A stretch of 64,000 bases of DNA from an uncultured Paraburkholderia sp. GTDB lineage: Bacteria > Pseudomonadota > Gammaproteobacteria > Burkholderiales > Burkholderiaceae. Positions 11,504 to 21,023 of the stretch are shown here, in pieces (positions within the stretch are counted from its first letter, which is position 1; every line of letters starts with the position of its first letter). The stretch is from the NCBI GenBank assembly GCA_940746715.1, contig CALNWN010000002.1, forward strand, positions 525,947 to 589,946, written 5' to 3'. Under the pieces are notes generated by a model. That model made no database searches and was not told the origin of the DNA. It worked only from the letters and a program-made list of their open reading frames with translations. The translations under genes and the position numbers were made by a program.

Positions 11504-11516
11504 TCTTTCGAAACTT

Positions 11517-11533
11517 ATACCGGCAAACGGAAT
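11517..11533. promoter_or_regulatory. candidate IclR operator, site 3
   Basis: ATACC-N7-GGAAT, one mismatch from site 2, with centres 30 bases (about three helical turns) apart, so both could be bound on the same DNA face. Confidence 0.55.
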
Positions 11534-11600
11534 TTGCAATTGACGCCTCGTAATTTGGCTAGCTAGAGTCGGCTCCATCGAGGCATTCAAAGGCCACACC

Positions 11601-12631
11601 ATGTCGTTCCTCACACTCACCGACGTCGCTAATCGTTCGGCGAGCTTCAGGCCGTCGCAGACGTCAACCTGTCGGTGGAAAAAGGCGAGTTCGTCTCACT
11701 GCTGGGGCCGTCCGGTTGCAGCAAGACGACTACGCTGCAGATGATCGCCGGCTTCCTCGAAACGACACGCGGGCGCATCACGCTCGACGGCCGCGACATC
11801 ACGCATATGAAGCCGAACAGGCGCGGCCTCGGCGTGGTGTTTCAGAGCTACGCCCTGTTCCCGCACATGAGCGTGGCCGACAACGTCGGCTTCGGGCTTG
11901 AAATGCGCAATGTCGACAAGGCCGAGCGCAAGGAGCGCGTGCGCGAAGCCCTGTCGCTCGTGCGGCTCGATCAGCTCGCGCATCGTTTTCCGCGCGAGCT
12001 GTCGGGCGGTCAGCGGCAGCGCGTCGCGATTGCGCGCGCGGTCGTGATTGCGCCGCCGGTGCTGCTGCTCGACGAACCCATGTCGAACCTCGACGCAAAG
12101 CTGCGTGAGGACATGCAGTTCGAGCTGCGCGGCATTCAGCGCAAGATCGGCACGACGACCATCATGGTCACGCACGACCAGTCCGAAGCGCTGTCCATCA
12201 GTGACCGCGTCGTCGTCATGGAAGCGGGCCGCATCACGCAGATCGATACGCCGTATGAAGCCTACGAGCGGCCCGAGAACCGCTTTGTCTCGCAGTTCAT
12301 CGGCAAGGCGAACATGCTGCCCGGCACGGTGATCGCGCGCGACGGCGACGCGATCCGCGTCGACCTCGGACACGATCTGTGCGAAACGGGCCGTACCGCA
12401 CAAACTGCCGACGCGCGAGCGCGCGCCGGACGCGGGACGCGTGCCCGCGACGGTGACGAGCTGCTTCTTCCTCGGCAGCCAGTGGTTGTATCGCCTCGAC
12501 AGCCGGCTCGGCGAAGTGCTCGTGTGTTGCCAGAACGAAGGCAACGAGCCGTTGCCGGAAGGTGCCGCCGTGGGCGTCGACTGGAACAGGAGGCAATCCG
12601 CTTCATTCAACGGGACGCGCACCATGGATAG
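11601..12631 (+). pseudogene. spermidine/putrescine-type ABC ATPase (PotA-like), multiple lesions
   Basis: The ATG at 11601 opens MSFLTLTDV, but one T is missing near 11636 and the correct frame resumes as GELQAVADVNLSVEKGEF. Walker A reads GPSGCSKTT: the invariant Gly before Lys is Ser (GGC to AGC). Signature LSGGQRQRVAIARA and Walker B LLLDEP remain. A second frameshift near 12390 moves the TOBE domain (VPATVTSCFFLGSQWLYRL) to another frame, and a third near 12590 precedes the end (AIRFIQRDAHHG). The stop overlaps the permease ATG. At least four defects make it non-functional. Confidence 0.88.
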
Positions 12632-14141
12632 CACGCTGCCCGCCACGGAAAACGGCAAGGCGGATTCCGCTAGCGCGCGGCGCGCGCCGTGGGGTGCATT
12701 CGTGCCGCTCTGGCTGATGTGCCTGCCCGCGTTTCTGCTATTCGTCGCGCTCGTGCTGGTGCCGCTTCTGATGACCCTGGTGCTGAGCTTTTACCGCTTC
12801 GACGCGACAAGCGGCCCGCTCGCCGCGTTCCAGCTCGGCAATTACGTGGAAGTGCTCGGCTCCTCGTATTTCCACACCATCTTTCTGCGCACCTTCGGCA
12901 TTGCGTTTCTCGTCACGCTGCTGTGCGTCGTCATCGGCACGCCCGAGGCTTACGTGTTGTCTCGCATGCGCGGTCCCTACCGCTCGATGTTTCTGCTCGT
13001 GATTCTCGCGCCGCTGCTCGTGTCCGTCGTGGTCCGCGCGTTCGGCTGGAGCATGCTGCTTAACAGCAACGGTCTCGTGAATCAGGCCTTCGCACTGGTC
13101 GGCCTCGGCCCGTACAAGCTTGAGTACACCACCTTCGCGATTGTGATTGCCCTCGTGCACGTCATGCTGCCGTTCATGGTGATTCCCGTCTGGACGGCGT
13201 TGCAGAAGCTCGATCCGCAAACAGAAAACGCCGCGCTTTCGTTGATGGCCTCGCCCGCGACGACGCTGCGCCGCATCGTCCTGCCGCAACTCACGCCGGG
13301 CATTCTGTCGGGCAGCCTGATGGTGTTCGGCCTCTCTGCGAGCGCGTTTGCCATTCCGGGCCTGCTCGGCGGGCGGCGCCTTAAAGTCGCCGCGACCGCT
13401 GTCTACGACGAATTCCTCGGCTCGCTGAACTGGCCGCTCGGCGCGACGATTGCGCTTTTGCTGCTGCTCGCGAATCTTATCGTGATGCTCACCTACTACC
13501 GGGTTCTGGAGCGCAGGTACGCCAGAAGTCTGGGTTGCCGCTTCCGCTTCGACGCGCTCAACCGTTGCTGGCTGCCCGAGCTGGACTCGGGCGGACGCAG
13601 CTCCGTGCGCGGTATCTACCTGGCCGGCGACGGCGCCGGCATTGCGGGCGCGGACGCGGCGGAACTCGCCGGGCGCCGCGTCGCGCTCGCCGTCCTCGAC
13701 GACCTCGGCATCCGACATCCCCGCGGGCCCGGCATGCCCGACGCGGCATCGCTCGAATGCAGCCTGCAGCGTATCGCCGTGTTTCGCGCGGGCATCGAAA
13801 CCGCGTTCGCGCCGCCCGCCCACTGCGCCGCCCAATGGCCCGATCACATGACCGTGTGCCGCTGCGAAGAAATCGACGCGGGCGAACTGCGGCGCTGCAT
13901 CCGTGCCGGCGAAGCTAACGAGATCAATCGCCTGAAGGCGCTCACTCGCGTGGGCATGGGACGCTGCCAGGGCCACCTGTGCGGCGAAGCGGCGCTGCAA
14001 CTGCTCGCCGAGGAGACCGGGCGGCCGCTCGAAGCCGTGGGCCGCCTGCGCAGCCAGCTGCCGGTCAAGCCGATTCCGCTGTCGCCCGCGCTGTATGCGG
14101 AGGATGTTGCCGAGATTCCCGAGGAGGCCCGCGATGAATGA
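12624..14141 (+). pseudogene. ABC permease (PotB-like) :: FAD oxidoreductase subunit with BFD [2Fe-2S] domain, in-frame chimera
   Basis: Residues 1 to about 300 are an inner-membrane permease (PAFLLFVALVLVPLLMTL; EAA-like loop ENAALSLMASPATTLRRIVL). After RVLERRYARSLG (about 13530) the reading continues in frame as the C-terminal half of an opine-oxidase/HcnB-type flavoprotein (GIYLAGDGAGIAGADAAELAG) ending in a BFD-like domain with four iron ligands (CRCEE and CQGHLCG). The second permease, any small ferredoxin-like subunit and the FAD-binding N-terminus are deleted. The ORF is open for 505 codons, so a stable hybrid could be made, but neither parental job is plausible. Confidence 0.87.
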
Positions 14142-15263
14142 CACCGTGCACTACGACGTGGCGCGATTGCGGGCGGCGGGCTCGTCGGATCGTCGGCGGC
14201 TTTGGCGCTTGCGAAGCGCGGTTTGCGCGTGGGTCTTTTCGAGCGGCGTTTTTGCGGCGCGCAGGCGAGCGGCATGAACTACGGTGGCGTGCGCTGTCAG
14301 GGCCGCCCCGTCGAGCAGATGCCGCTCGCCATGCGCGCGCGGCGCATCTGGGACCGCTTGCCTGAGCTGATCGGCGTCGACGGCGAGTTCACCGTGTCAG
14401 GACATTTGCGCCTTGCACGCAGCGACGGCGATCTCGCCGCGCTTCAGCAATGGGCCGACATGGCGCGCGAATACGGCCTGCACGCGCAACTGCTTCATGG
14501 CGAGCCGTTTCGCCGGCACTACCCGTGGCTTGGCGCGGCGGCTATCGGCGGCTCGCTGTGTGCCAGCGACGGTCATGCCAATCCGCGTCTCGTCTCTCCC
14601 GCGTTTGCGCGCGCCGCGCGTGCCGCGGGCGCGGACGTGCGCGAGCAAACGGAACTCAGCGACATACATCACGACGGAAAACGCTTTCAGATGCGCGCTG
14701 GCGCCACGCAAATCAGCGTGGACTGGCTCATCAATTCCGCCGGCGCGTGGGCGAACACGGTGGCCGGTTACTTCGGCGAACGCGCGCCGATGAAGCCGAT
14801 CTACCCGAACATGTGGGTCACCGAGCCGCTGCCGCTTTTCATCACTCACAACCTGGGCGTGTATGGCGGTGGCATCTATGCACGGCAAGTGGCGCGCGGC
14901 AACTGCGTCATCGGCGGCGGACGGGGAAGCGGCGACGGCGAGTACGGCCGGCCGTCGACGGAAACCACGCGGGCCGTGATGCGCGACGCGTGCGCGCTGC
15001 TGCCCGCGCTGCGCGAGGCGTTGCTGATCCGCACGTGGAGCGGCGTCGAGGGCGAGACGCCCGACAGCAATCCGATCATCGGGCCGAGCCGCACCGTGCC
15101 GCGGCTTCTCCATGTATTCGGTTTTTCGGGCGGGGGGTTTCTGCTTGCGCCCGGTGTCGGCGAAGTGCTCGCCGATCTCGTCATCGACGGCGCCACGGCC
15201 ACGCCTCTCGACGCTTTTTCGATTGGCCGCTTTGCGCAGGTCGCTGCGTCATCCGTCGCTTAG
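14134..15263 (+). pseudogene. FAD-dependent amine/D-amino-acid oxidoreductase (HcnC/DadA-like), 5' frameshift
   Basis: The ATG at 14134 overlaps the upstream stop. The FAD-binding motif (IAGGGLVGSSAALALAKRG) is split by an extra CG near 14163: GTG GCG CG ATT instead of GTG GCG ATT. Downstream the frame is clean to 15263 and shows DAO-family features (NYGGVRCQGRP, INSAGAWANTVAGYF, WSGVEGETPDSNPIIGP, FGFSGGGFLLAPGVGE). It is the beta-type subunit that pairs with the truncated BFD-domain subunit upstream. Without a start in the main frame before 14202 the dinucleotide fold cannot form. Confidence 0.87.
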
Positions 15264-15307
15264 CAACACACCTCAAAACCCACACTCACGAAGACAGGAG
15301 ATCATCG

Positions 15308-16359
15308 ATGAAACTGTTCAAGACGATCGCGGCACTCGCCGCATTCTGTGCATTCGGCGCCGCCGCACCGGCCTGGTCGCAGACGAAGACGATTTACATC
15401 GGCATGAATGGCGGCCCGATGGAGAAGGCGTATACCAGCCAGGTGCTGCCCGACTTCGAGAAAGCGAACAACGTGAAAGTGGTGGTGGTGCCGGGCACGT
15501 CGTCGGATATTCTCGCGAAGCTGCTCGCGAACAAGGCTAACCCGCAGATTCACGTGGTGTTTCTCGACGACGGCGTCATGGCGCGCGCGGTCAGCATGGG
15601 CGTGTGCAAGAAGCTCGACGACTCGCCGGTGCTCAAGGAGCTCTACCCGTTTGCGCGCATGAAGGACGACATGGGCGCGGGCGTACAGCTCGGCATGACC
15701 GGCATTGCATACAACAAGAAGCTGTTCACCGAGAAAGGCTGGGCGCCGCCCACTTCGTGGATGGATTTCGCCGATCCCAAGTACAAAGGCAAGGTGGTGT
15801 TCCAGTCGGCGTCGAGCAGCACGTTCGGCCTGCACGGTTTTCTCGCCGTCAACCGTTTGATGGGCGGCAGCGAGCAGAACGTCGAGCCCGGCTTCACGAA
15901 GTGGGCGAGCACGGTGGGCCCGAACGTCGTCGAATACGTCCCGAATTCCGCGAAGATTTCCGAAATGGTGCAGACCGGCGAAGCAGGACTCTTTCCGTTG
16001 ACGCCCACTGCCGTGGGCGATCTGGCCGACAAGGGCATTCCGGTCGGCTATGTGAATCCGAAGGAAGGTCCGGTGCTGCTGCTCGTCGACCTGTGCGTGG
16101 TCAACAACAACCCCGATCCGCAGCTTGCGCAAAAGCTCGCGCAATTCCTGCTGTCGGCGCCCGCGCAAACCAAAGCCGCCGAAGCGGGCAAGCAGATTCC
16201 GACCAACCGTCTCGCGAAGATGACGCCCGCCATGCAGCAAAGCCTCGGCAACGTGGAAGACCTCGTGCGCAAAGTCACGGTGGTGGATTGGGACACGATC
16301 AACGCACACCGCGCGCAGTGGGGTGGGACACGCGCTGGAATCGTCAAATCGAGCGCTGA
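15308..16359 (+). pseudogene. periplasmic substrate-binding protein of spermidine/putrescine-type ABC system, C-terminal 4-base duplication
   Basis: A signal peptide (MKLFKTIAALAAFCAFGAAA) precedes a type II binding-protein fold (MNGGPMEKAYTSQVLPDFEK, GMTGIAYNKKLFTEKGW). An AGGAG box lies 10 bases upstream. It is intact for about 335 codons to AHRAQWG. A GTGG duplication near 16318-16325 then shifts the frame; the expected ending (DTRWNRQIER, stop at 16359) is replaced by a run-on tail. Nearly the whole fold is present, so this is the mildest lesion of the operon, but the transporter partners are broken. Confidence 0.85.
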
Positions 16360-16387
16360 ACGCAGGCTTTCGGGCTGGATGAAATCG

Positions 16388-16418
16388 CGCGCCTTGTTGC
16401 AGCGAGGCGCGTTTTTTT
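16388..16418 (+). terminator. rho-independent terminator of the ABC/oxidase operon
   Basis: A 7-bp GC-rich stem (CGCGCCT at 16388-16394 with AGGCGCG at 16405-16411), 10-base loop, then seven T. It lies 28 bases after the expected stop of the binding-protein gene. Confidence 0.85.
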
Positions 16419-16437
16419 CGCTTATTTTGCGCGCGGC

Positions 16438-16737
16438 TCAAAAGATCACCGAAACCGCCACGGCGAGCCAGATCGCCGATACGCCTGCGAGAAAGAGATG
16501 CCGCGCAATGCGTATCCTCGCGTCGCTGGTTTCAGGCTCGACGGGCGTCGTGGCCATCCACGGCACGAGCCCGAGGCAGCCGAAGCCGATCAGCGCGAGG
16601 ATGAACACAATGACGTCCACTGCGCGCCAGCCGGTCGGCTCATACATTCCCCAGTAGCCGAGAAACGCAATACCGATCGAAAAGATGGTGGCCGACGCCG
16701 CGCTCAGCGCGGGGACCGATCCGATTGGAGCCGCCAT
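16438..16737 (-). CDS. small three-helix membrane protein of unknown function
   Basis: 99 residues with hydrophobic segments at about 12-30, 40-60 and 78-98, and a short polar loop rich in Glu and Asp (PVEPETSDARIR). A strong GGAGG box lies 7 bases before the ATG. I do not recognise a family. It lies just upstream of the operon terminator on the opposite strand, and its frame is clean, so it looks genuine. Confidence 0.7.
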   Translation of the reverse strand: MAAPIGSVPALSAASATIFSIGIAFLGYWGMYEPTGWRAVDVIVFILALIGFGCLGLVPWMATTPVEPETSDARIRIARHLFLAGVSAIWLAVAVSVIF

Positions 16738-16764
16738 GTTGACCTCCGGTCATGGGCCTACGAC

Positions 16765-17630
16765 TCACGACGTACGCGTTTGCCTCGCTTCATATGCCTT
16801 CAGGTGGGCTATACGCGATACGCAGCAACGACAAAGCCTGCTCGGTCTGCTGCGCCTCGCCGCCGCGCGCGATCAGATCGCCGAGAATATGATCCGCCTC
16901 GGTATGCGAGTGGTTTTCCACGTCGCGCAACATGGAAGCGGTGAGCTGCGACGGCGAAAACAGCATTTGCGTCGCGCGCGCATCGAAGTCCGGCGCCATG
17001 GTGAAACCGTTATGCTGCGCGACCGCGCGGGCCTCGCCGAGCAGGGTTTCGATTACATGCCGGCCGTCCGGCGTGGAAAGATATCGCCGATTGAGCCGCG
17101 CATCAAACACGTGCTGGCCGCGAGCGTGGCGAGAAACACCCACTTTTCCCACATGCGCAACAGGATGTTGTCGCTGACAAACACGTCGAAATTCGCATCG
17201 GCCATGGCGTCGGCAATAGACTGCACGCGCTCGGACACGCCGCCCGCCAGTTCGCCTAGCGTGAGCGCGTGCGTGTCGTTCAGATGCACGATCTGCTGAT
17301 CGGCGTTGAGCGTGGCAGCAATCACGCATTGGCCGCCGAGCACGCGCGCTTCGCCGAACTTCTGCGTCAGCACGTCGATATGGCGCATGCCGTTAAGCAT
17401 CGGCAGGATCAGTGTCGATTCGCCGACGAGCGGCGCGAACGAATCGATGGCGTCGTCGAGACTGTAGGCCTTGCAGCTCAGCAGCACGACGTCGAATGGT
17501 TCGGCGCTCACGCCCGCCAGAATCGTTTTGACGTCATGCAGCGTGAGATCGCCGCGCGAACTTCTGATCACCAGCACGTCGCGCCGAAGTAGCCGCCCAC
17601 GGCGCCCGCCCCTACAACCAGAATTCGCAT
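16765..17630 (-). pseudogene. 2-dehydropantoate 2-reductase family protein, multiply disrupted
   Basis: The start MRILVVGAGAVGGYFGA carries the NADP-binding GxGxxG motif. It then jumps out of frame to DVLVIRSSRGDLTL, so about 30 codons are deleted. The middle (DVVLLSCKAYSLDDAIDSF, LPMLNGMRH, MWEKWVFLATLAASTCLMRG) is clean. A 1-base loss near 17090 and an extra A near 16811 break the C-terminal domain (HNGFTMAPDFDARATQ, LTASMLRDVENHSHTEADHI). Ketopantoate reductase acts in pantothenate synthesis, but paralogs of unknown substrate are common in Burkholderia, so loss here need not mean auxotrophy. Confidence 0.87.
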
Positions 17631-17769
17631 CTTTGGCCTCTCGAGTGAATGTCGTCGCTCGAAGCAATGTAGCAAAGATTGGCGCAATGCTCGGACAAGC
17701 ACGCAGGCGCGGCGCGGCTCAGGCACGACGTGCGTCGAGCCGGCGACTCGCCGCCCCACCCTCAGGCGC

Positions 17770-18735
17770 TCACGGCTTCGCGCAGAGCGTTTGCTCGTAC
17801 AGCGCGAGCATGCCGGGCACGTCGACGCCCACGCACACCTTGCACTCGGGGCGCCCGTCCCACGCGGGCGCGGGCACCGGCATGGCGGAAGGCTTCTGTA
17901 GGGTCTGACCGACGGCGATGCCCTCCGTCAACACCCGCACAGGGCCGCTGCGTGTGGTGTACAGATGCGGCGCGAGCACATAGGCTACCGCGGACGAGTC
18001 GTGCACGTAAATACCCTTCAGCTGCGCGCTTTCCTGATGGAACGCCTCGTAATGGCGCGACACGTCCCAGACAAACCGCCCGGCTGCGCCGCCGCGATCG
18101 CGAATCGACGCAAGATAGTCCTGGCTCATGATGGTGCGCTGCGTGACGTCCAGACCGACAATAGCGACGGGCCAGGCCGCGCCGAACACGATGTCCGCGG
18201 CGTCGGGGTCGCCGAGAATGTTGGCTTCGGCCGCGGGCGTGACGTTGCCGAGCACGCCGTCGGTGCCGAACGCGCCGCCCATGACCACCACCTGCTTCAC
18301 GAGCGCGGCGATCTGCGGATCGTCGGCGAGCGCGAGCGCGAGATTCGTCAGCGGGCCGACGGCCAGCAACGTGACCTCGCCAGAATGCGCGCGCACCGTG
18401 TCGATGATGAATCTGTGCGCGGGCCGCGAATCCAGCGGTGCAGCGGGTGACTCCTCGACCATGATGTTGCCGAGCTCGTTGTCGCCGTGAATCCACGCGA
18501 GCGGCTCTGGCGCGGCGCGCCTGAGCGGCGCGGCGGCCCCCCGCGCGACCGGCACACCAGGCACGAAGCGCCCTGCGAGAAAGCGCGCGTTATGCGTGGT
18601 CGTTTCGATCGTCGCGTTGCCGAATACGCTTGTGAGTCCGAGCAGTTCGATGTCCGGATGCAGCACCTGGAACACGAGGGCCATCGCGTCGTCCACACCG
18701 GGGTCGGTGTCGTAGATCAGCGTGTGCTTGCTCAT
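17770..18735 (-). CDS. inosine/uridine-preferring nucleoside hydrolase
   Basis: A 321-residue enzyme with the calcium-binding motif DTDPGVDD at residues 9-16, the glycine-rich stretch VVMGGAFG, and the C-terminal HDSSAV motif with an active-site His. It hydrolyses ribonucleosides to base and ribose in the cytoplasm. Length is normal and no lesion is seen. Its ATG overlaps the cytidine deaminase stop (ATGA), so the two are coupled. Substrate preference (purine or pyrimidine) cannot be decided here; the neighbours suggest pyrimidine salvage. Confidence 0.92.
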   Translation of the reverse strand: MSKHTLIYDTDPGVDDAMALVFQVLHPDIELLGLTSVFGNATIETTTHNARFLAGRFVPGVPVARGAAAPLRRAAPEPLAWIHGDNELGNIMVEESPAAPLDSRPAHRFIIDTVRAHSGEVTLLAVGPLTNLALALADDPQIAALVKQVVVMGGAFGTDGVLGNVTPAAEANILGDPDAADIVFGAAWPVAIVGLDVTQRTIMSQDYLASIRDRGGAAGRFVWDVSRHYEAFHQESAQLKGIYVHDSSAVAYVLAPHLYTTRSGPVRVLTEGIAVGQTLQKPSAMPVPAPAWDGRPECKVCVGVDVPGMLALYEQTLCAKP

Positions 18736-19121
18736 AAATAGAACGCGTCCGGCAATTGTTCACGCGCGGTCGTGTCGCGCGTCGCCCCCTGCAGGTTGCC
18801 GAGACGAATCGGCAAATCGGGCCCGCCCAGTTCGATGATCACCTGGCGGCACGCGCCGCACGGCGCAATCGGACCTTCGGTATCGCCGATCACTGCCAGC
18901 GCCGCAAACTGGTCGCGCTGATAGCCCGCTGCGATCGCGCTGAAAAACGCGGTACGTTCAGCGCAATTGCACAAACCGTACGACGCGTTCTCCACATTGC
19001 AGCCGTCGAATACGCGGCCGTCATGAGTCAGCAAGGCCGCGCTGACCTTGAATTTCGAATACGGCGCATACGCCTTTTCTCGCGCCACGCCCGCGCGCGC
19101 CAACAGTTGTTCCATGTTCAT
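18732..19121 (-). CDS. cdd: cytidine deaminase
   Basis: A 129-residue homotetrameric-type deaminase. The zinc site motifs are CAERTA (about 53-58, catalytic Glu) and PCGACRQV (about 87-94). The start at 19121 (MNMEQLL) is preferred because GAGGA lies about 8-12 bases upstream; the in-frame ATG 9 bases earlier is too close to it. It converts cytidine to uridine. It lies between the broken nucleoside transporter (17 bases away) and the nucleoside hydrolase (4-base overlap). Frame intact. Confidence 0.93.
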   Translation of the reverse strand: MNMEQLLARAGVAREKAYAPYSKFKVSAALLTHDGRVFDGCNVENASYGLCNCAERTAFFSAIAAGYQRDQFAALAVIGDTEGPIAPCGACRQVIIELGGPDLPIRLGNLQGATRDTTAREQLPDAFYL

Positions 19122-19137
19122 GCAAGACATCCTCGAA

Positions 19138-20343
19138 TCAATTGAGCGTAATGAACATGCCCGCGATGGTCGCGCTCATCAGGTTGGAGAGCGTTGCCGC
19201 GAGCACCACACGCAAGCCGTAGCCGCGACTTCGGCGCGGCGTTCCGGCGCGACGGCGCTAAAGCCGCCCGTCAGCACCGCGATCGACGCAAAGTTCGCAA
19301 AGCCGCATAACGCAAACGACAGGATAGCAAGTGTGCGCGGATCGAGCGTCTGCAGACCGGCCGCAGTCACGCTCGCCGCGTCCTTCAGATACGGCGACAA
19401 AGATGCGTACGCAACGAACTCGTTGAGGATGATTTTCTGCCCGAGAAAATTACCGGCAATCGCGGCCTCGCTCCACGGCACGCCGATCAGCCACGCGAGC
19501 GGTGCGAACACCATGCCGAGGATCGATTGCATGGACAGATCCGGCCGCCCGAACCAGCCGCCGATGCCGCCCACGACTCCGTTGAGCAGCGCAATCAGCC
19601 CGACGAATGCGATCAGCATGGCGCCCACCATCACCGCGATTTTCAGGCCGACGGTGGCGCCCGAGCTCGCGGCTTCGATCACGTTCGCGGGACGCTTCTC
19701 GTCGAAGTTCAGGTTCTCGAGATGGACGCAGCTTGCTTCCGTGGACGGGTGAATGATCTTGGCAAACAGCAAGCCGCCGGGCACGGCCATGAACGACGCC
19801 GCGAGCAGGTATTCGATTCGCACGCCCAGTCCCGCATAACCCGCGAGCACGGAGCCGGCGACGGCCGCCATGCCGCTCGACATCACCGCGAAGAGTTCGG
19901 CGCCCGTCATGTCGCGTGTGAATGGCTTGACGAACGCGGGCATTTCGCTTTGACCGAGAAAGATGGTCGTGACGGCGGAAAACGATTCGAGCTTCGACAC
20001 GCCGAGCAGCTTCTGGAACACCGTGCCGAGCACGATCACGATCCACCGCATGACGCCCAGGTAGTACAGCACGGAAATCAGCGCGGTCACGAAAATGATG
20101 GCCGGCAGCACGCGCACCGCGAACACAAAGCCGCCGTTGCCGAATACCTGGAACATCTTCGCCTGCACGAGGCCGCCGAACAGGAATTCGATGCCCGCAT
20201 TGCCGTAGCCGAGCACGCTGTTCACGCCGGCCGCCGCGGCCGCGAGAATCGTCTTGCCAAGCGGCACGAACAGAATGAATGCGCCGATACGGATCTGCGC
20301 GAGCTACGGCGATGCCGAGTACGTTGCGAGCGATAAGTGCCAT
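19138..20343 (-). pseudogene. nupC: NupC/CNT-family nucleoside transporter, N-terminal deletion and C-terminal frameshift
   Basis: The ATG at 20343 opens MALIARNVLGIAVA, then the sequence jumps out of frame into IGAFILFVPLGKTILAAAAA, so most of the first membrane region is deleted. The core is intact and typical (GYGNAGIEFLFGGLV, KLESFSAVTTIFLGQSEMP, GFANFASIAVLTGGFSAVAP). Near 19235 a small indel shifts the frame; the natural end (YGLRVVLAATLSNLMSATIAG, stop at 19138) lies in another frame. It heads the nupC-cdd-hydrolase operon, so uptake is lost but both cytoplasmic enzymes are kept. Confidence 0.88.
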
Positions 20344-20354
20344 GTCTCATGTTC

Positions 20355-20364
20355 TTCATATGAA
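20355..20364. promoter_or_regulatory. TTCATATGAA palindrome upstream of nucleoside operon
   Basis: A perfect 10-bp palindrome starting 12 bases before the nupC ATG, in an AT-richer patch. Its position fits an operator for the nucleoside operon. No regulator is encoded nearby. Confidence 0.35.
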
Positions 20365-20419
20365 TGTGGCACTGATGCTAAACGAAACTGCTGTGCGAGA
20401 GAAATGTTTGAGGGGCGAA

Positions 20420-20626
20420 TCAGTGTGATTTGGAGAAAAACACAACAGCGCCTTCTTGCGGTGTAAGGCCGAGGCTGAAGTAACCTTCGAGCCGCTCGGC
20501 GTCGGCGTCTTTCAGTTCGAACGGCGCGCGAATGAAACCGGACACGACCGCATGGTCTTACCACACGCTCATCCACATGCGCAGTGCCAGGACTTCCGGC
20601 GACACCAAACCCCATTCGTGGGTCAT
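20420..20626 (-). pseudogene. unknown 68-codon protein with in-frame TAA
   Basis: MTHEWGLVSPEVLALRMWMS is followed by TAA at 20558-20560. The same frame continues as a protein-like sequence (HAVVSGFIRAPFELKDADAE, RLEGYFSLGLTPQEGAVVFF) to TGA at 20420. A GGAGACAG box precedes the ATG. I do not recognise the family. It follows another broken small gene after 29 bases, and they look like a two-gene unit. Confidence 0.65.
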
Positions 20627-20655
20627 GATTCTGTCTCCGTCACGCAACTCGCCGC

Positions 20656-20899
20656 TTACGCGGCCATCATGGTTACCCTCATGGCCGGCCGCTCGACAGG
20701 CGGAAACACGTGCCAGAAGCCGTCGTCGTGTCGAAAGAAAAACAGTTTCAGCACGCCGGTCTCGCGCTGTGCCTCGACACACACAGCGCCTGATGCCTCG
20801 ACGCGGGGAGGGCTGCAACTGAATACGGACCGAGGCTGCGCCGCTCGCATCCAGCCACTTCTCGATGAGTTCGCGCAATGATCGCTCTGACGCTGCCAT
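20656..20899 (-). pseudogene. unknown small protein, frameshifted
   Basis: A strong GGAGGACCT box precedes ATG at 20899. The first part (MAASERSLRELIEKWLDAS) and second part (GAVCVEAQRETGVLKLFFF, HDDGFWHVFPP) lie in different frames, with the break around 20780-20825. Joined, they give about 80 residues with an amphipathic N-terminal helix and an aromatic C-terminus. I have no confident family; Burkholderia genomes carry similar hypothetical proteins. Confidence 0.6.
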
Positions 20900-21023
20900 A
20901 GGTCCTCCGCCGGTTCCCATCATGCATCGTAGGATGGCGGTGGCAGCGGCTCCATCGGCGGCGGAATGTAAGTTCAGGAATGCCTGTTTTGCGATTCAGA
21001 TTTTCTTGACGCGCCAGAATTAC

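Noticed and set aside
12738..14144. 468-codon minus-strand open frame
   Set aside because: Shadow of the permease/oxidoreductase chimera, with the same GC-driven composition and no recognisable domain.
14450..16657. 735-codon plus-strand frame across the oxidase and binding-protein genes
   Set aside because: Only its part from 15308 is real (binding protein). The upstream part is an out-of-frame shadow of the FAD oxidase, and the end is run-on after the GTGG duplication.
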